From assembly GCA_008477525.1 (NCBI GenBank), contig SPDT01000001.1, forward strand, positions 3,224,001 to 3,288,000: 64,000 nucleotides of DNA, given 5' to 3'. Of this stretch, positions 1-13,165 are shown piece by piece (positions within the stretch are counted from its first letter, which is position 1; each line of letters opens with the position of its first letter). This DNA is from Hypomyces perniciosus (taxonomy: Eukaryota; Ascomycota; Sordariomycetes; Hypocreales; Hypocreaceae). The position numbers were made by a program, and so were the translations under genes. A model generated the notes under the pieces. The model ran no database searches, was not told the DNA's origin, and saw only the letters and a program-made list of their open reading frames with translations.

Positions 1-1390
1 TTTTTTAAATTTTAATATAATATTATATACTATAAAGCCTTTATTATATATTTCCTAAAACGTAGAGATAAAGTTAATATAAAAGAAAATAAAATTATTA
101 TTAAAAAGTAACTTATATAGTATTTTTTAATATATATATTTTAAAGGCTAAAAAATATTAATATTAAAGGGTGAAAGAATATATATTAAATAAAGCAGGA
201 AGATTATAATAATAAAATTAAACTAGATATAATATTTAATAAAGTTGAGCTTTATATAGCTTATAAAGCTAATAATAATTAAAAGTTAATAAATTTATTT
301 TTCTTTTAGTTATTAAATTAGCAGTTTGTTAAATATTATATATAAGATTTTGGGGTCTTTTATTTATTTAATGCAGCTAAACTGTTATTTAAAACTTTTT
401 CTTATTTATTAAGCTTATATTAACTTCTTTTAAGATTAAAATTAAAGTCATAAGTTTAATTAAAAGTAATATTACTATTATTAAAGCCTATAGGCAAGCA
501 GGCAAAATAGATAGTACTATTAGCTTTAATATCGGCCTAACTTTCAGTTAAAAAGGTTTTAAATATAAGCTAAAGTAAAATAAAGTCTTTAACAGTATTT
601 CTTAAAGTAATGAATATATAGGACTTTTAATTACTTAAATTAAAGACTTTAAGCTGTTATATATATATTATTTAAATAATAATAATTAAAATTCCCTTTT
701 AAAAGTAACTAAACTGGATTTTATATTTATTTTAATTTTAATACTTTAATAGGCTAATTCTATAATTTTCGATAATTTTCACTAATTTCTTTTTAAAAAA
801 AAGCTTAATATTGTCAATATTTAAGCTTTTAAATAACTTATTAGTTTTATTAACCGCTTTAATATAAGTAAACCATATTTTTAAATAGTTTTAAAGCTAT
901 TTAGAGTATTATATTTTATAAAGGTTAGGCGCGTTTAGGTTTTTTTATTATTGCAGTTTATTAGCTGTGCTAATAACCTGTATTTTTATAGCAGGAAAAC
1001 CACTGCGTTAAAGCCAGTAAACGTATACAATAAAGGCATTATCTTTATTATTGGTTAAGGCTTATAGGCGCCTATAGGTGTAAGGATAAAGGTTATTGCG
1101 TTAAAGAGATTTAATCGCTTGACTGATGCTTATTGCATTAACGCTATATTGCGCAGCGGTAATGTATATAGAGAGAGGTTTTTAAATGCTTAATTGGGGA
1201 GGATAATTGTAATTAGCTAGAATAGCTGCTGCTGCTTGAAATACTGCAATTTAGGTCGTTATAATAATAGTACGAATGTTATAATGATTAAATACGGGAT
1301 AATGTTTTGATTTGCATAGAAAATATAGCGTAAATAGAATTAATCTAGGAGGTGTTCCGCTTTTACAGGTATTCTAGAGTTTTAGGGGCT
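1..1390. repeat. Repeat H, copy A (RIP-degraded, open at window edge)
   Basis: This is AT-rich sequence without an open frame. It aligns in reverse orientation with 4680-5800. The clearest stretch is 960-1130, where the motif around 'gcaggaaaacc' (990-1000) recurs as its complement near 4945. The 500-650 segment likewise matches 5300-5480. Differences between the copies are mostly transitions, as RIP produces. The 940-1390 part is GC-richer than its surroundings. I do not recognise a protein in it, and the coding strand is unknown. The copy continues beyond the left edge. Confidence 0.65.
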
Positions 1391-1395
1391 AATTA

Positions 1396-1440
1396 AAAGA
1401 TGAAGTCTTTTAGTTGGTTTACGAAATCCCCACTAACGGG
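1396..1440. mobile_element. Orphan right terminus of a CCCGTTGGTG-type TIR element
   Basis: The segment ends in 'ccactaacggg' followed by TA at 1441-1442. Read inward it resembles the termini at 52529 and 58245: a block like 'gaagtccttttagttt', then 'cacgaa', then 'aacggg'. No matching left terminus lies within several hundred bases upstream, so this is probably one end of a broken element. It also explains the first codons of a 79-codon ATG frame at 1400-1639, which is therefore not called as a gene. Confidence 0.6.
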
Positions 1441-1442
1441 TA

Positions 1443-1604
1443 CTCAAATTACAGCACAAAAGCTCCCTATTTATCAAGACCTCGAATTGGGCGGCACTAT
1501 TGTTGATGTGGAAGTCGCGGAGGAAATTCTCGACATCTATCTGTCTGTTAATATAAGATCCTCTGGATTGAGTATATGGTTACACCCAACGCACGTATTA
1601 ATAA
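1443..1604. other. Unassigned GC-richer segment
   Basis: This segment is less RIP-mutated than its neighbours and lies between the orphan terminus and the start of R homology at about 1605. A frame starting at 1400 runs open through it (79 codons), but its start lies inside a transposon terminus and its end lies inside R homology. I see no recognisable domain. It may be old single-copy DNA or a piece of another element. Confidence 0.4.
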
Positions 1605-2164
1605 TAGTAGAAAGTTATACTACTATTAGCAGTAAATGATAAAAAAGGGTATATTAATTTAAAAGCTAAAAAAAAGTATTTTACAGGTATAAAGTTAATA
1701 TTATTTAATAATAATAAAAATAATAAATTATAACTGTAGGTATTTAAGTTTATATAGGAAAATTCATTATAATATCTATTATTAAAGCTAATATATACTA
1801 ATAATATTTATTGCTTATTTAGTAAAATAAATACTTTTAAAGAAAAAGGGTTTAAAGCTATACTTTTTTATTACTATAATAACTTTGACTGTAAAAATAT
1901 TATAGTAACTTTAAATAAATCTTTTATTAACTGTATTAGTTTTTAAAGTGAAATACTTAATCCTATAAAATATAACTATTAGCCTATAAAGCTAAATGTA
2001 GTTTATTTAATATAAATTATAATAAAAGATTATTTAGTATTTTATAGTATATAATAATATTAAAAATAAATTTATAAAAGGATATAAAAATAATTATAAA
2101 TATAAAGAATTATTATATAACTTTAATATATAGGTAAAGCTATTAATATAGATAGTATATACTT

Positions 2165-2345
2165 TAAAGGCTTAGCTTTTAAACTCTATAAAGATAGATT
2201 ATTATTATATAAGGATAAAGATAGTGTAAAAAGATTATATATTCCCTGCTTTATAATAAAGTTTAGTATTAAAATAGGCTATAATATATAATATTTTAGA
2301 ATTAAGTGTATTTAATATAAATTAAAGGGTTTTCTTTTTGGAAAT
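2165..2345 (+). pseudogene. Integrase HHCC zinc-binding domain relic (R-a)
   Basis: Ty3/gypsy integrase joins retrotransposon cDNA to host DNA; this N-terminal domain binds zinc. The conceptual translation keeps the family order: a 'FKLYKDRLLLYKDKD' stretch, then 'RLYIP', then the zinc-finger region followed by 'KLKGFLFGNI'. The minus-strand copy at 20690-20870 keeps the same order. The expected His and Cys codons have become Tyr or stop codons, as CAC-to-TAT, TGT-to-TAT or CAG-to-TAG changes under RIP would give. The product cannot be functional. Identification is by pattern only. Confidence 0.6.
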
Positions 2346-3500
2346 ATATAATACAATATTTATATATATATTAATTATGATTAATATAGTATAGATAAAT
2401 AATTTAAATAACCTTAATATTAAGATTTATAGCTTATTAGATTAAAGTTTATTTTATATAAAATATAACATATTAATTTTATTTTAATATTATTAGTAAT
2501 TTCAATAGTAAACCTTTACTTTAAATTATTAAACTTTAATAAATTTAATATAATTTTAATAATAATATATAAATCTTTTAAAAAAAAGAATCCTTTTAAA
2601 ATATAAAATATATAAAGCAGTTTATTAAATAAAAGTTCTTTTTACTTTTTAATTACTAGTTAATTAAAGAATTCCTGCGATAATTATATTAAATAAAGAT
2701 TATAAATAATTAAGCGATTTATAATAGCAATTATTTATAGCTTGAAATATTTAATTAATAATAATTACTATATAATACTTTATAAAAGATAGTTAATTAA
2801 AGTCGATTAATATAATAACTAAAGCTACTTATTATTATTTTTTAATATTTTTTTAAATAAACATTAATTATAAATATTATTAATAATTTAAGTATTTTTA
2901 AATAATACTTTTATTATATTTTTAATATATTTATTTAATAAAATAATTATAGGATTCTGCCTATATATACCTTTAACTTTATTTAAAGATAGAGTAATTA
3001 TTAAAATTTATATACAATTTATAATAATAAAAAGTAAAGATTATAATAAACTTTATTAATATTAAATATAAAAGATATTGTAATAAAATATATAGGTAGT
3101 ATTAATTTATAGTTAATAGTAAAGTTTTTTTATAATTATATTATAACTATATAATATTAAAGTAAATATTAACGGTTAGTTAATAAAACGTTAAATTATT
3201 AATTATATAGAAAAAGCTTAACAGATATATATATATATAATTAAACTGTTAATATATTAAAGGATTTATTTAATAGTTTTAATTATATAATTAAAAGCTA
3301 TACTAATAGGCAAGGATTTATTTAATAGATTAAAGTTAAATATTATTAAAGCTATATATCTAAAGGGAAATATAAAGGATTAATAGTTTTATAAAATAAA
3401 AGTTTTATTAGCTAAAAAGATATATTATAATAAACTATAATATTTTACAAAATAAAAAGGCTATATAATAAAATATAATGAATAGTATTAATAAAGATTT

Positions 3501-3730
<230 letters not shown>

Positions 3731-4679
3731 GTTAAGGTTTTAATAAATACCTTTTAATTAAAAGAGGAGAGATTTAGAAATTAAAAATAAAAGTAGGTTA
3801 TTTAATATAATAGAAAAATTAATAGCTAGTAAATAGAGATTAAACTTATAGTAAAAAAGGTATTTCATTTTTTATTTAATAGCTTAGCAAGTAAATTTTC
3901 TTTTCTCTTTTTACCTTTTAAATTTTACTTTTATATATATTTATAGTTTTTAATATAGCTTTGATAAAAAATAAAACTATATTTATTATAAATTATTATT
4001 TTTACCTTTATATTCTATTAATTGTTACTTTTTTAAATTTATAATAGTTATATTATTATTTAATATATTAATTAAAATAGTTAAAAATCAAAATAATAAA
4101 TTATTATTTACTTTTAAATTAAAGGATTTTAATATTTTATTTAGCGATTTTAAATATAATACTATCAAAAAAGTAATGGTAATATATTATATTTAAGTAA
4201 TAAATATATTATAAATATAGTAAATAGATTATATATATTAACTTTAAAATACAGTATAGTAAATAAAGTAATAAAGGCAGATAATAGTCTTTATAAATAA
4301 GCTTTATAAAGTAATTTAATATAAACATAAAATATATAATAAATACTTTACTTAAATAAAATAATTAATATTCAATATACTATTTTTTTTAAAAAAAACC
4401 TTTATTTATTATATAAAGTAGCATAAAAGAAATTTAAAGAGGTTAAGTTATATAATAAAATAAAGGAAGATTAACTGGGTTAAAGAACTAGTGGATACTG
4501 GGGTAAGCTTACTCTAATAGCAGTAAAGGAAAAGGCAACTTTATTAATAATAAAGCATTTAATAAAGTTAAAGAGATTAATAATACTAATAAAAGTAATT
4601 ATTATTACACGCAAATTTATATATACCCAAAATAATAATATATATTATCTCAACTATTATAACTTAACTGCATTAAAAA

Positions 4680-5800
4680 TAACTACCAACTCTGCTGCAT
4701 TTGAAGCCGCAATAGCCATTTTATAAAACTATAAATAACCTCTTTATCGCAGCACTAAAAACCCTTTTTCTTTTTATGCCGCTATTATTTAATACTGCGT
4801 CAGTATATTAAATATATAAAAGGCAATCGCCTTTATTAATCGGCTAAACCCTTTTCCTTATATTAATAGTTAGCTAAAGGCTTTTCTGAACAATAAAAAT
4901 AATTCCTTTATAGTATATATTTATTAGCTTTAATAATGCGGTTTTCCTGCTACTAAAGCGTAAATCGTTAACGCAGCTAAGTAACTTCGGCAATAACGAG
5001 GCTTCAATATTCCCGATTTATTAAATATATAGTATCCTAGATAGTTATAAGACTATCCTGAGGTGCAGAAAATTTATATTAAAGCTATAAAGGAGTCCTG
5101 TAAAGCTTTAAGATATCTAGTATTAAAAATTCAATACTTTTCTTCAAAAACCTTAAAAAATATTATTAAAAAATATTAAATCGGTCCCCTAAAATGCTAG
5201 AATAAAGATAAATATAGTATTTATATTAGCTATTTTTAAAAATAAAGCTAAGTTATTATTATTTAAATAATATATTTATAATAATTTAAAGTCCTTAATC
5301 TAAGTAATAAAGAGTCTCATATACTTATTGCCTTAATTAACGTTAAAGGTAAGTCTATCCTGCTTTAATTTATATTTAAAACTTTCCTAACTAAAAGTTA
5401 AATAAAGGTTTAAGCTAATAAAAATATCTACTTCATTTAATTAAATATTAGCTTTAATAATAATAAAATAACTTTTAATTAATTTTATTACTTTAATATT
5501 TAATTTAAAAAAATATTTATTAAAAAAATAAGCTTGTCTTTTAAAGAATAGTTTAATTATAATATATAGTTTAAAGACTTTAAAAAGCAATATTTATATC
5601 TTTATAAAATACCTTTAATTTAACAGTTAAATAAAAAGAAATATTAACTTTTAATTATTAGTAGCTTTATAGGTTATATAGTATTTATATTTAGTAAATA
5701 TTAGTTAAATTTATAAAATTAGTATATGCATTAGGTATAACTATATATTTAATTAAAAGGATCTTATATTATATATATTATATATAACTGCAATTATCTT
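4680..5800. repeat. Repeat H, copy B (inverted relative to copy A)
   Basis: This RIP-degraded sequence is the reverse complement of parts of 1-1390. The segment 4780-5060 is the best preserved and the most GC-rich. The two copies face each other across the R-a fragment, which makes an inverted-repeat arrangement of about 5.8 kb. No open frame and no recognisable protein were seen. The boundary with element G at about 5800-5815 is where homology to 16000-17050 begins. Confidence 0.6.
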
Positions 5801-6992
5801 GTATCCTTATTGCTGCTATAAGGCATAAAGTAATAAAAGAAATAATCTAATTTACCTAATTAAACTAATAGAATTAGTTAATATATATAATTTTAAATAA
5901 CTTTGTTTATTAATGTTAATATTTATATACATTCATTTTAATTAATTATTTATATACTATTACTTTCTTGATTAATAAAGTAAAAACTGCAGAAATCTTT
6001 ATATAGTAAATAATAAATAATACTTTTTAGAGAATAAATGAATTATATTTAATTAAGTAGGCTAATAAAAAATACAATTTTATAGCCTTTATTCAATAGT
6101 AAAGAATTTAAATTAATTAAAATTAATAAAAAATCAAGAATATTATATTTAATAACCGTATAATACTTTATATATTAATTAAATATATATTAACTGAATT
6201 AAATATACTATATTATTGAACCTTAATATTTGATTAATTTAATAACTGCGCTTTATAATTTAACTTTAATCGCTTTATTAGTAGTATTAAGCCTTTCGAT
6301 TAAAATAAAAGGTTAAAAGTAGGGTGTATAGACTATAATCTTAGCTTCCTTTTCCTATACCTGCCCTATTAAATCTAAAGATTAATACCTTTACTCCTTT
6401 TATATTTTAACCTATTTATAATATTACTATTAACACTATTATAAACAGCTTTAAATAAGAAATGCTATAAATCTTAGTTATTTATATTTATTACACTAAT
6501 ATTTATATCTTTATTAATTAATTCCTTTATTTATAATATATTAAAGCTAGAATCTTGAATATAATTAATCTAATAATAGTTTTAAGTCAATTATAATTAA
6601 AATACTAATTAACAGTTTATTAATTTATCTAAAAACCTAACGCATCCTCTATTAAACTTATAAGCCTAAATATTAATACTAACCCCTATAGCACTAATAG
6701 TAATAATTATATACTTAAATATATTAAACTTAATAAACATTTAAAGTTAATAAAACCTGCAATAAACCCTATAATCTGCTTTACCTGCTTTATTAATAAT
6801 ACTATTTAATAAATAATTCTAGATATTATTTAAATATCTTTTAAAAATAATTTAAAATACTTTAAATTAACTAGCAGTTATAACTATATAAAGTTATAGC
6901 GCTTATAACAAATAAAAATTAACAAAGATTAAACTTTTTAATCCTAGTTTAAATAAATTTTATAAAGGAATAAATACTATCTATATAAATAA

Positions 6993-7519
6993 GAGTATTG
7001 CTATTCGCACCACCCCTGCTTTCTATCTGGACCGTAAAAATCACGTGTTGGTTATGTGGAACTAAAATTTCTCGCACAGCTCGCTTTAATACATTAACTT
7101 TAGGAAAACACCAGCGATTTTCTACTATATAGACTGTAATATAACCAATGCAGCTTCTTAGGCGAGCTCATTAGGCTCATTACGCCGTGCTACTGGAATA
7201 ACCTCAATAAATCGATAGGTCTTTACTGCCAGCAGCGCTGCCGGTGCCGATAATGGTGGCGCTAATGACTTCCCCCTTCATTTTAGTTTAGTTTCCTTGC
7301 CTTTAATATTTATATCTATTCGCGATCTTTTAGTCGATAGCTTTTAGGCTTAAGAGAGCTTAAATTCATCCTTCATTATTGTATACTGCTAGCTTTTAAA
7401 GGCCAGGTGCTTGATTAGCTAGATGATGGCAGCTATGCGAGAAATTTTGGTTCCACGTGACCAACACGTGATTTTTAAGGTCTGGATAGAGAGCAGGGGT
7501 GGTGCGAATAGCAATACTC
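6993..7519. mobile_element. MITE, GAGTATTGC type (527 bp)
   Basis: This non-autonomous element has terminal inverted repeats of about 87 bp that begin GAGTATTGCTATTCG on both ends. It is flanked by a perfect 8-bp duplication, ATAAATAA (6985-6992 and 7520-7527). The 8-bp duplication points to hAT-like mobilisation, although the terminal bases are not the usual CAGGG. The uninterrupted site is visible in G copy 2 at about 15850-15857. The element is much less AT-rich than its host sequence and keeps CpG sites, for example CACGTG near the ends. No coding frame was seen. Confidence 0.93.
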
Positions 7520-8471
7520 ATAAATAAATAGCAATACTATTTAGCGCAATATTAACCTATTTACAGAAAGTATTAAAAATAATGCAATAAACTTAAAATA
7601 AATAGAGATAATTTATATAAACCTGCTATAATTATTTAAAGAAAAAATTTAAATTTAATAAATAAATATCCTATAATTATATAAAAGGGAAAATATTAAA
7701 CTGTCTCTATAAACTTAAATTACTGCTTTATATAATTAATTTTAAATAAATACAGTAAAAGTATTAATAAAATTAATAAATATAATGTATTTAAAAGAAT
7801 AATTATAAAGATAATAAAAATATTAAAAAATAGGCTATATAATTTATTTAAGTAATTAAAGCTATTAACTTTATTACTTTAAAATAGCAGTTTATTTAAT
7901 TTATATTAACCTAATTTTATAAAAAATATTATTTAAACCTAATATAATAATAAAATTCAATAAATACTGTAATTATTTTCATCAAAAATAATAAACTTAA
8001 TAAATAATATTTAATAAATCTTTTTTATTAAATATTATTATATTATATTATTAAAAGTATATATTAACAGCACTTTATTTAATTATATATTATATAAATA
8101 AAGAAAAGTAAATATATAACTATTATAATTATAAATAAAAATAAACTAAATCAAATAATATATTTTATAAATAAATAAATTATAATACTAAAAAAGGCTA
8201 TATTAATATTTATTTATATATCTTATATTAATTAATAACTCTTTTTATAGTTATAGATATATAAATTATAATCGTAACTTTTATAGCTATAAATAACATT
8301 ATTATAATATTTAATATTAATTAAATATATAATTTATACTTTTATTGAAAAATTAATATAGAAATAAAATACTTAAAGTAATAGGTAATACTTTTAATAA
8401 TAAATATTAAAATAATGCATTTAAAATCATTATATTTATTATTAAAAAGAAATAATAAAAATATGTATATT

Positions 8472-9129
8472 AAATAATACTATTAACAGAGATAAAAATT
8501 GCCCTTAGAATAAATAGTCTATATATAGCTGTGAAATTCTCCCAGCAATTTCCTTTAATATATAACTCACTCTTTTACTTTATATATAACACCCAATTCC
8601 AACACTATTAAATTGCTTTAAATAATAAATCTTTAATATAGTATATTTTATCTATTTATATATATTCCCTTAGATTAACTATTCTTTTAGCTGTATAGTC
8701 GGTATATTCTCTTTAATCTCTTTAATCTAGGATAATACTACTGCTGCCGCTACTGGTATAGCGGAGATATAGCTTTATCGGCTAAAGGTTTTTATAACCC
8801 GTAATCTACTATAGCCTCTAAAACATTAACTAGATATTATATAAAGTAGGCCCCTGCAATATCGATTATAGCTGGTCTTTATTTTCGCCCTTAAGATTAA
8901 AAGAATCTAGCAGCTTAGAGTTATCTGCGGCATCGCTATACTATGCTAATCTATACTGTGCCAATAACAGGTTTAAAGGGAAATCTATTATAATGTATAG
9001 AATTAATGTTATTGTTGTAATTGAAAGTGTTATGGAAGATTAAGGATTTAAAAGCTAAGACAATTTCTGTATATACGCATAGACTATCTATTCCAGTAGC
9101 AATTTTTATCTATTTTAATAGCATTACTC
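8472..9129. mobile_element. MITE, GAGTAATGC type, copy a (658 bp)
   Basis: Terminal inverted repeats of about 60-70 bp contain 'agataaaaattgc' and 'caatttttatct' in mirror positions. The left tip has mutated from GAGT to AAAT. The flanks TGTATATT (8464-8471) and TTTATATT (9130-9137) match at 7 of 8 bases. The paralogous empty site in G copy 2 (15025-15032) reads TTTATATT, which confirms the boundaries. It belongs to the same family as 44090-44550 and 47803-48288. It has no coding capacity. Confidence 0.85.
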
Positions 9130-9190
9130 TTTATATTAATTTTAAAGGAAAAAAAGTAAAAGAATTAAAAAAAAGTAATTAAAAAGAAAT

Positions 9191-10400
9191 ACATATCTGT
9201 TAATTCTCTTTTAGCTTTATACATTTAATCGTCTTTATTAACGCCTTAATATATAAACCAGTATTAATACTTTATCTGCTTATATTTATAAGCTTTTTCA
9301 CTTTTTTAATAACTTTATCCAGTATTTCAGCTTTATCCTTCTGCTTTTATAATATTATAAAGTTTAAAACTAGCTAAGCTAAGGTTTATTAAAGTTTTTA
9401 GTTAACTGCAGTGAACTAAAAACTTTAAAACTTATCTGCTTATCCGCTAAATTAATTAATTTTATTATTATTTTTTATAGGTTCTTAAACTGCAATTCTA
9501 TCTATTTAATATATTTAAATAATTAATTAAATGCAACAATTAATACTTATTTTATCTTTAAATAACTATATTATTATTTAATAATATTAATATCAGTAAT
9601 AATTATTATTACTAGGTTTACTGCCTATAGCTATAATACTGGTTTTCTTTATATTTATATCTATTAATATTTATATAAATTATTTATTGCCTTTACTATT
9701 TAGCCAGTAATTTAATCGTATTTTATTGAATATACTTATATTTTCAGCTTCTTTTTTAATATTATATTTAATATTAAAATATTATATTATAATATTTATT
9801 TTACAATTCTTACTATCAGGTTCTTTAGGTTACCAGTTTTTATTATCTCTTCTATTAATAGTTAAAGTCTCTTAATAGCCTTTTCCCTTATAATACAGTT
9901 AATAATCTCAGTTTCTACTATTTAATTTAAAAAAAGTTTTTTTATTACTATTAATATTTCCCTTTTATTTTATATTAATAAAAGGCTAGCTATATTTCAG
10001 TATATTACTTTAAATATTATAGCGGTATTTATAGTTTTTACTATATCTTTAATATTATTCTCTTTTTTATCTAATATATTATTTATTTTATTATTTATAT
10101 TCTTTAAATCCATATTATTACTATTAACTATTATATATTTTTATAAAGTTATTAATAAATTCTTCTATTTTTCCAGTTTATTTTCTATTATCATTCTCTT
10201 TATTTCTTTAAATTCTTTTTCTATTTTGGCTAAAACTCTTTATATTAAAAACTTTTATTATTAATTATAGGGTAATATTTAATTATAGTGAAAGTAAAGT
10301 TAAATATTTTATAATTTAAAAGGAAATTAACTAATCTTCTATTAATAAAAGGGTTTATTCCTTTAATATTAAAAATAATAATAATTGCAATTACTATTAT
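9191..10400. other. RIP-degraded AT-rich block, probable minus-strand retroelement remnant
   Basis: The plus strand is T-rich. The reverse strand gives broken Lys/Glu/Asn/Ile-rich tracts, such as 'IEKEFKEIKRMIIENK' read from about 10230 downward and 'DKVIKKVKKL' near 9320. These resemble the coiled-coil regions found in gag-like proteins. No frame exceeds a few dozen codons. I cannot assign a family. Confidence 0.3.
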
Positions 10401-13069
10401 AGCTAATAGGCTATAAGCCTTTCCTATAATTTAAATCTATTCTTTAATTATTATTAACTTTTTATTTATATTTTAATATTTTAACTAATTTAAAACAGTT
10501 TTTACTTTTAATATATATATATATATATCTTGATATATTATTTAAAGTATATTAAATAGTATTATGTATTTATTTTAATTAAATAAAAGGGATTCTTTAC
10601 TGCCTTCTCTATTAATATATATTCTTTGTTTTATCCTTTTATATTTTTATATTGCTATATACTTATTCTATTATACTTTAAAATTAAAGTCTTAATTAAG
10701 CGCTTTACCTCTTTTATTAACTTAAATAAAGCTTATTTCTTTTAATATAGCTTTAATATTAATTCTTTTTATAATAGTATAGTAATTTAATATATTAATA
10801 AAATAAATCTTTAAATTAATAAAAGTATATTTATATAATACAGTAATAATAGATAGAATAATATACTTTCAAAGTAAGTAAAAATATATAATTAAAAACT
10901 CTTTAAAAAAGTAATAATAATAAAGAGAAAGTAAAAAAAAAATGAAAAAAGGTAAAAGAAAAAGAAAGAGAGAAGTTTTTATCAAGATTAAATTTATAGT
11001 AAAAGGTTTAATAGCTAACAGCTGCCTATATTTATTATTTACTTTATAATATTTATACTCCTTTCATTTACTGTTTATTATACTTTAAAGTAAAAGAATA
11101 GCTTTTAAAGTAAAATTTCCTTTTCTTTTCTCGATTATAACTTTATTATAGCCTGTATTAATAACTATACTTAAATATTTATTTATAAAATAATTATTAC
11201 TTTTTTAAATTCTTTTACTAGTATTTATTTATAAAAGTCTTTAGCTAAATATTCCTTTTTAAATTTCTATACAGCATCTATTAATATTAAAATTAGTTAT
11301 CTTTATTTAATCTATTTATTATACTTTACGCTATATCTTTTCTATTAAATTCAATATTTAATTTAAAAATATTATCCTCTTTAATGTATTTATCCTTTTA
11401 TTATTTTCTTTATTACCTACTCTCTTTTACCTTTGACTATTATTATACTTAATAGCTTTCCTTATTTATGAAATAAATGTACTTCTTTTAAGCTTAAATA
11501 TAAATATACTATTAAAATAATATTATATATTTTCTACTTTAAAAGGAATTTGAACTTATATACTAATAAACTAACCTTTTTAACTACTTTAAAAGGTCCT
11601 ATTTACTATTAAAATTATTTTTATAATAGCTTTCTAGGCAAATAATATCTTTTATAAAGTCTTAAATATACTTTATTTTTTACTTAAAATTCTATTAGTT
11701 TATATATTTTATTATATAAATATTTAATATCTATTACAATAATATTTATTATATATTATACTTCCTTTATATAGTTAATATAATCTATTTATTACTTTTT
11801 AATATATTTTTAAAGTTTTATTTAAATAAATCTATTAATTTATTTAATGTAAATTTAAATATTATTTTATATAATAATTTTCTTAATAATATATTAATAA
11901 TATTATTAAGATAAATTGCAGAAATAAAATAATTTCTATTTAAAGTACTTTTAATATTGCTATATAATATTATATAGCTATCTTTATTATTTAATTTTTT
12001 TATTTAAACCTTTTATTTATCTAAAACATATAATTAATATTAAAGTTTAATTAAATTCCTATTACTTTAAAAATCTATTATTAGAAATCGGATATAATTT
12101 TTTTATTGCAATTGTTAATAATAACTTTAAAGATACTTTAATTATAAAATAATAGCAGTTATAAAAACATTTATACCTATTCAGCTATTTTATATTTTTT
12201 TAATCTTAATATTAGTTTTATTTTCTATAACTATTTACAGGTTATTATGATTAATATATTAAAAAGATTATTATTTCTAGGCAATATTTAAAATAATTTA
12301 AGCTTCTCTTTTAATAATTTTATAATAAGGTTAATTATAACTATATAGTATAATTAAATTAATGTAAATATTGATTATACTTTTTCCAGCTATTATTGCC
12401 TATTTATTATATTTATTATATTTATTAAAGAAATTTTATAGTATTTTATTTATTTTTTAATTTACTTTACTTTTTTATAAAAAAATAATCCCCTTAAAGC
12501 TATAATTATTTTATATATATTAGCGTAAAGGTTTTTATTATAGGCTGCCTTTAGAATTTATAGTATATAGTTTTAAAGTATATATAGTAATTTGATTCTA
12601 TTTTATTTAATTTAATAAAATAAATTATCCTTTATTATAAATAATAGCTATATTTCTATAATTCTCTTTTTTATATTAATTATATATATACCTAGCTTTT
12701 TTTATATTTTTAGTATTTCAATTATTTAAGCCAGCTTTTTATTAAAGCTATAGCCTTTTATAAATTTCAATTTAATGCCTTCATTAATTTATATAGTTAT
12801 TATAATAAAATATATATCTTTTTTTTAAATATTATCTAGTTTATTTAACGCTTTTAAATAATTAATATGTTTCTATTCTTTATTATACTTTTAATCCTTT
12901 ATTATCAATAATTAAAACAGTATATTTAAAATTAAATTTATATAATTTAAAATATAATAAATATTTAATTAAAATTAGCTTAAATAAATTAATACACTTA
13001 TTAATTTATAATTTGCCTTTATTAAATTCAATATTAATATTATTATATAATTTACTATCCTTTTTATTA

Positions 13070-13165
13070 CTATATAGTCTATAAAGGTAATTATATTTAA
13101 TTATAATAATTAAACTATAACTTTTAGCTTTTTATATGCCTATAGTAGGTATATTACTTTAAATT
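13070..13165 (-). pseudogene. Possible integrase-core relic in G copy 2
   Basis: The reverse-strand translation contains 'KSYSLIIIIKYNYLYRLYSNKKG'-like spacing (quoted in part: 'SYSLIIIIKYNYLYRLY'). This resembles the stretch of retroviral-type integrases in which a conserved Asp lies between a beta strand and an aromatic-rich segment. The Asp would be expected where Asn or Lys now stands. The match is short and the surrounding frame is broken. It is consistent with the zinc-knuckle-like relic lying upstream on the same strand. Confidence 0.3.

Larger units (their letters stand above)
5810..9190 (+). mobile_element. Retroelement G, copy 1 (plus), with two MITE insertions
   Basis: This copy is the reverse complement of about 17050 down to 14900. 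Matching blocks include 5820-6060 with 16810-17040, 6300-6480 with 16380-16500, 8270-8400 with 15110-15260 and 9138-9185 with 14930-15030. It is interrupted by MITEs at 6993-7519 and 8472-9129; both empty sites survive in copy 2. Homology stops near 9190. No frame is open. The strand is taken from the gag-like zinc-knuckle relic seen in copy 2. Confidence 0.65.

Noticed and set aside
1400..1639. 79-codon ATG frame on the plus strand
   Set aside because: Its start lies in a transposon terminus (1396-1440) and its end lies in R homology from about 1605. No domain, and the composite origin argues against a gene.
9191..10400. Coiled-coil-like minus-strand protein as a host gene
   Set aside because: Stops interrupt it every few codons, and composition matches the RIP-mutated repeats around it.
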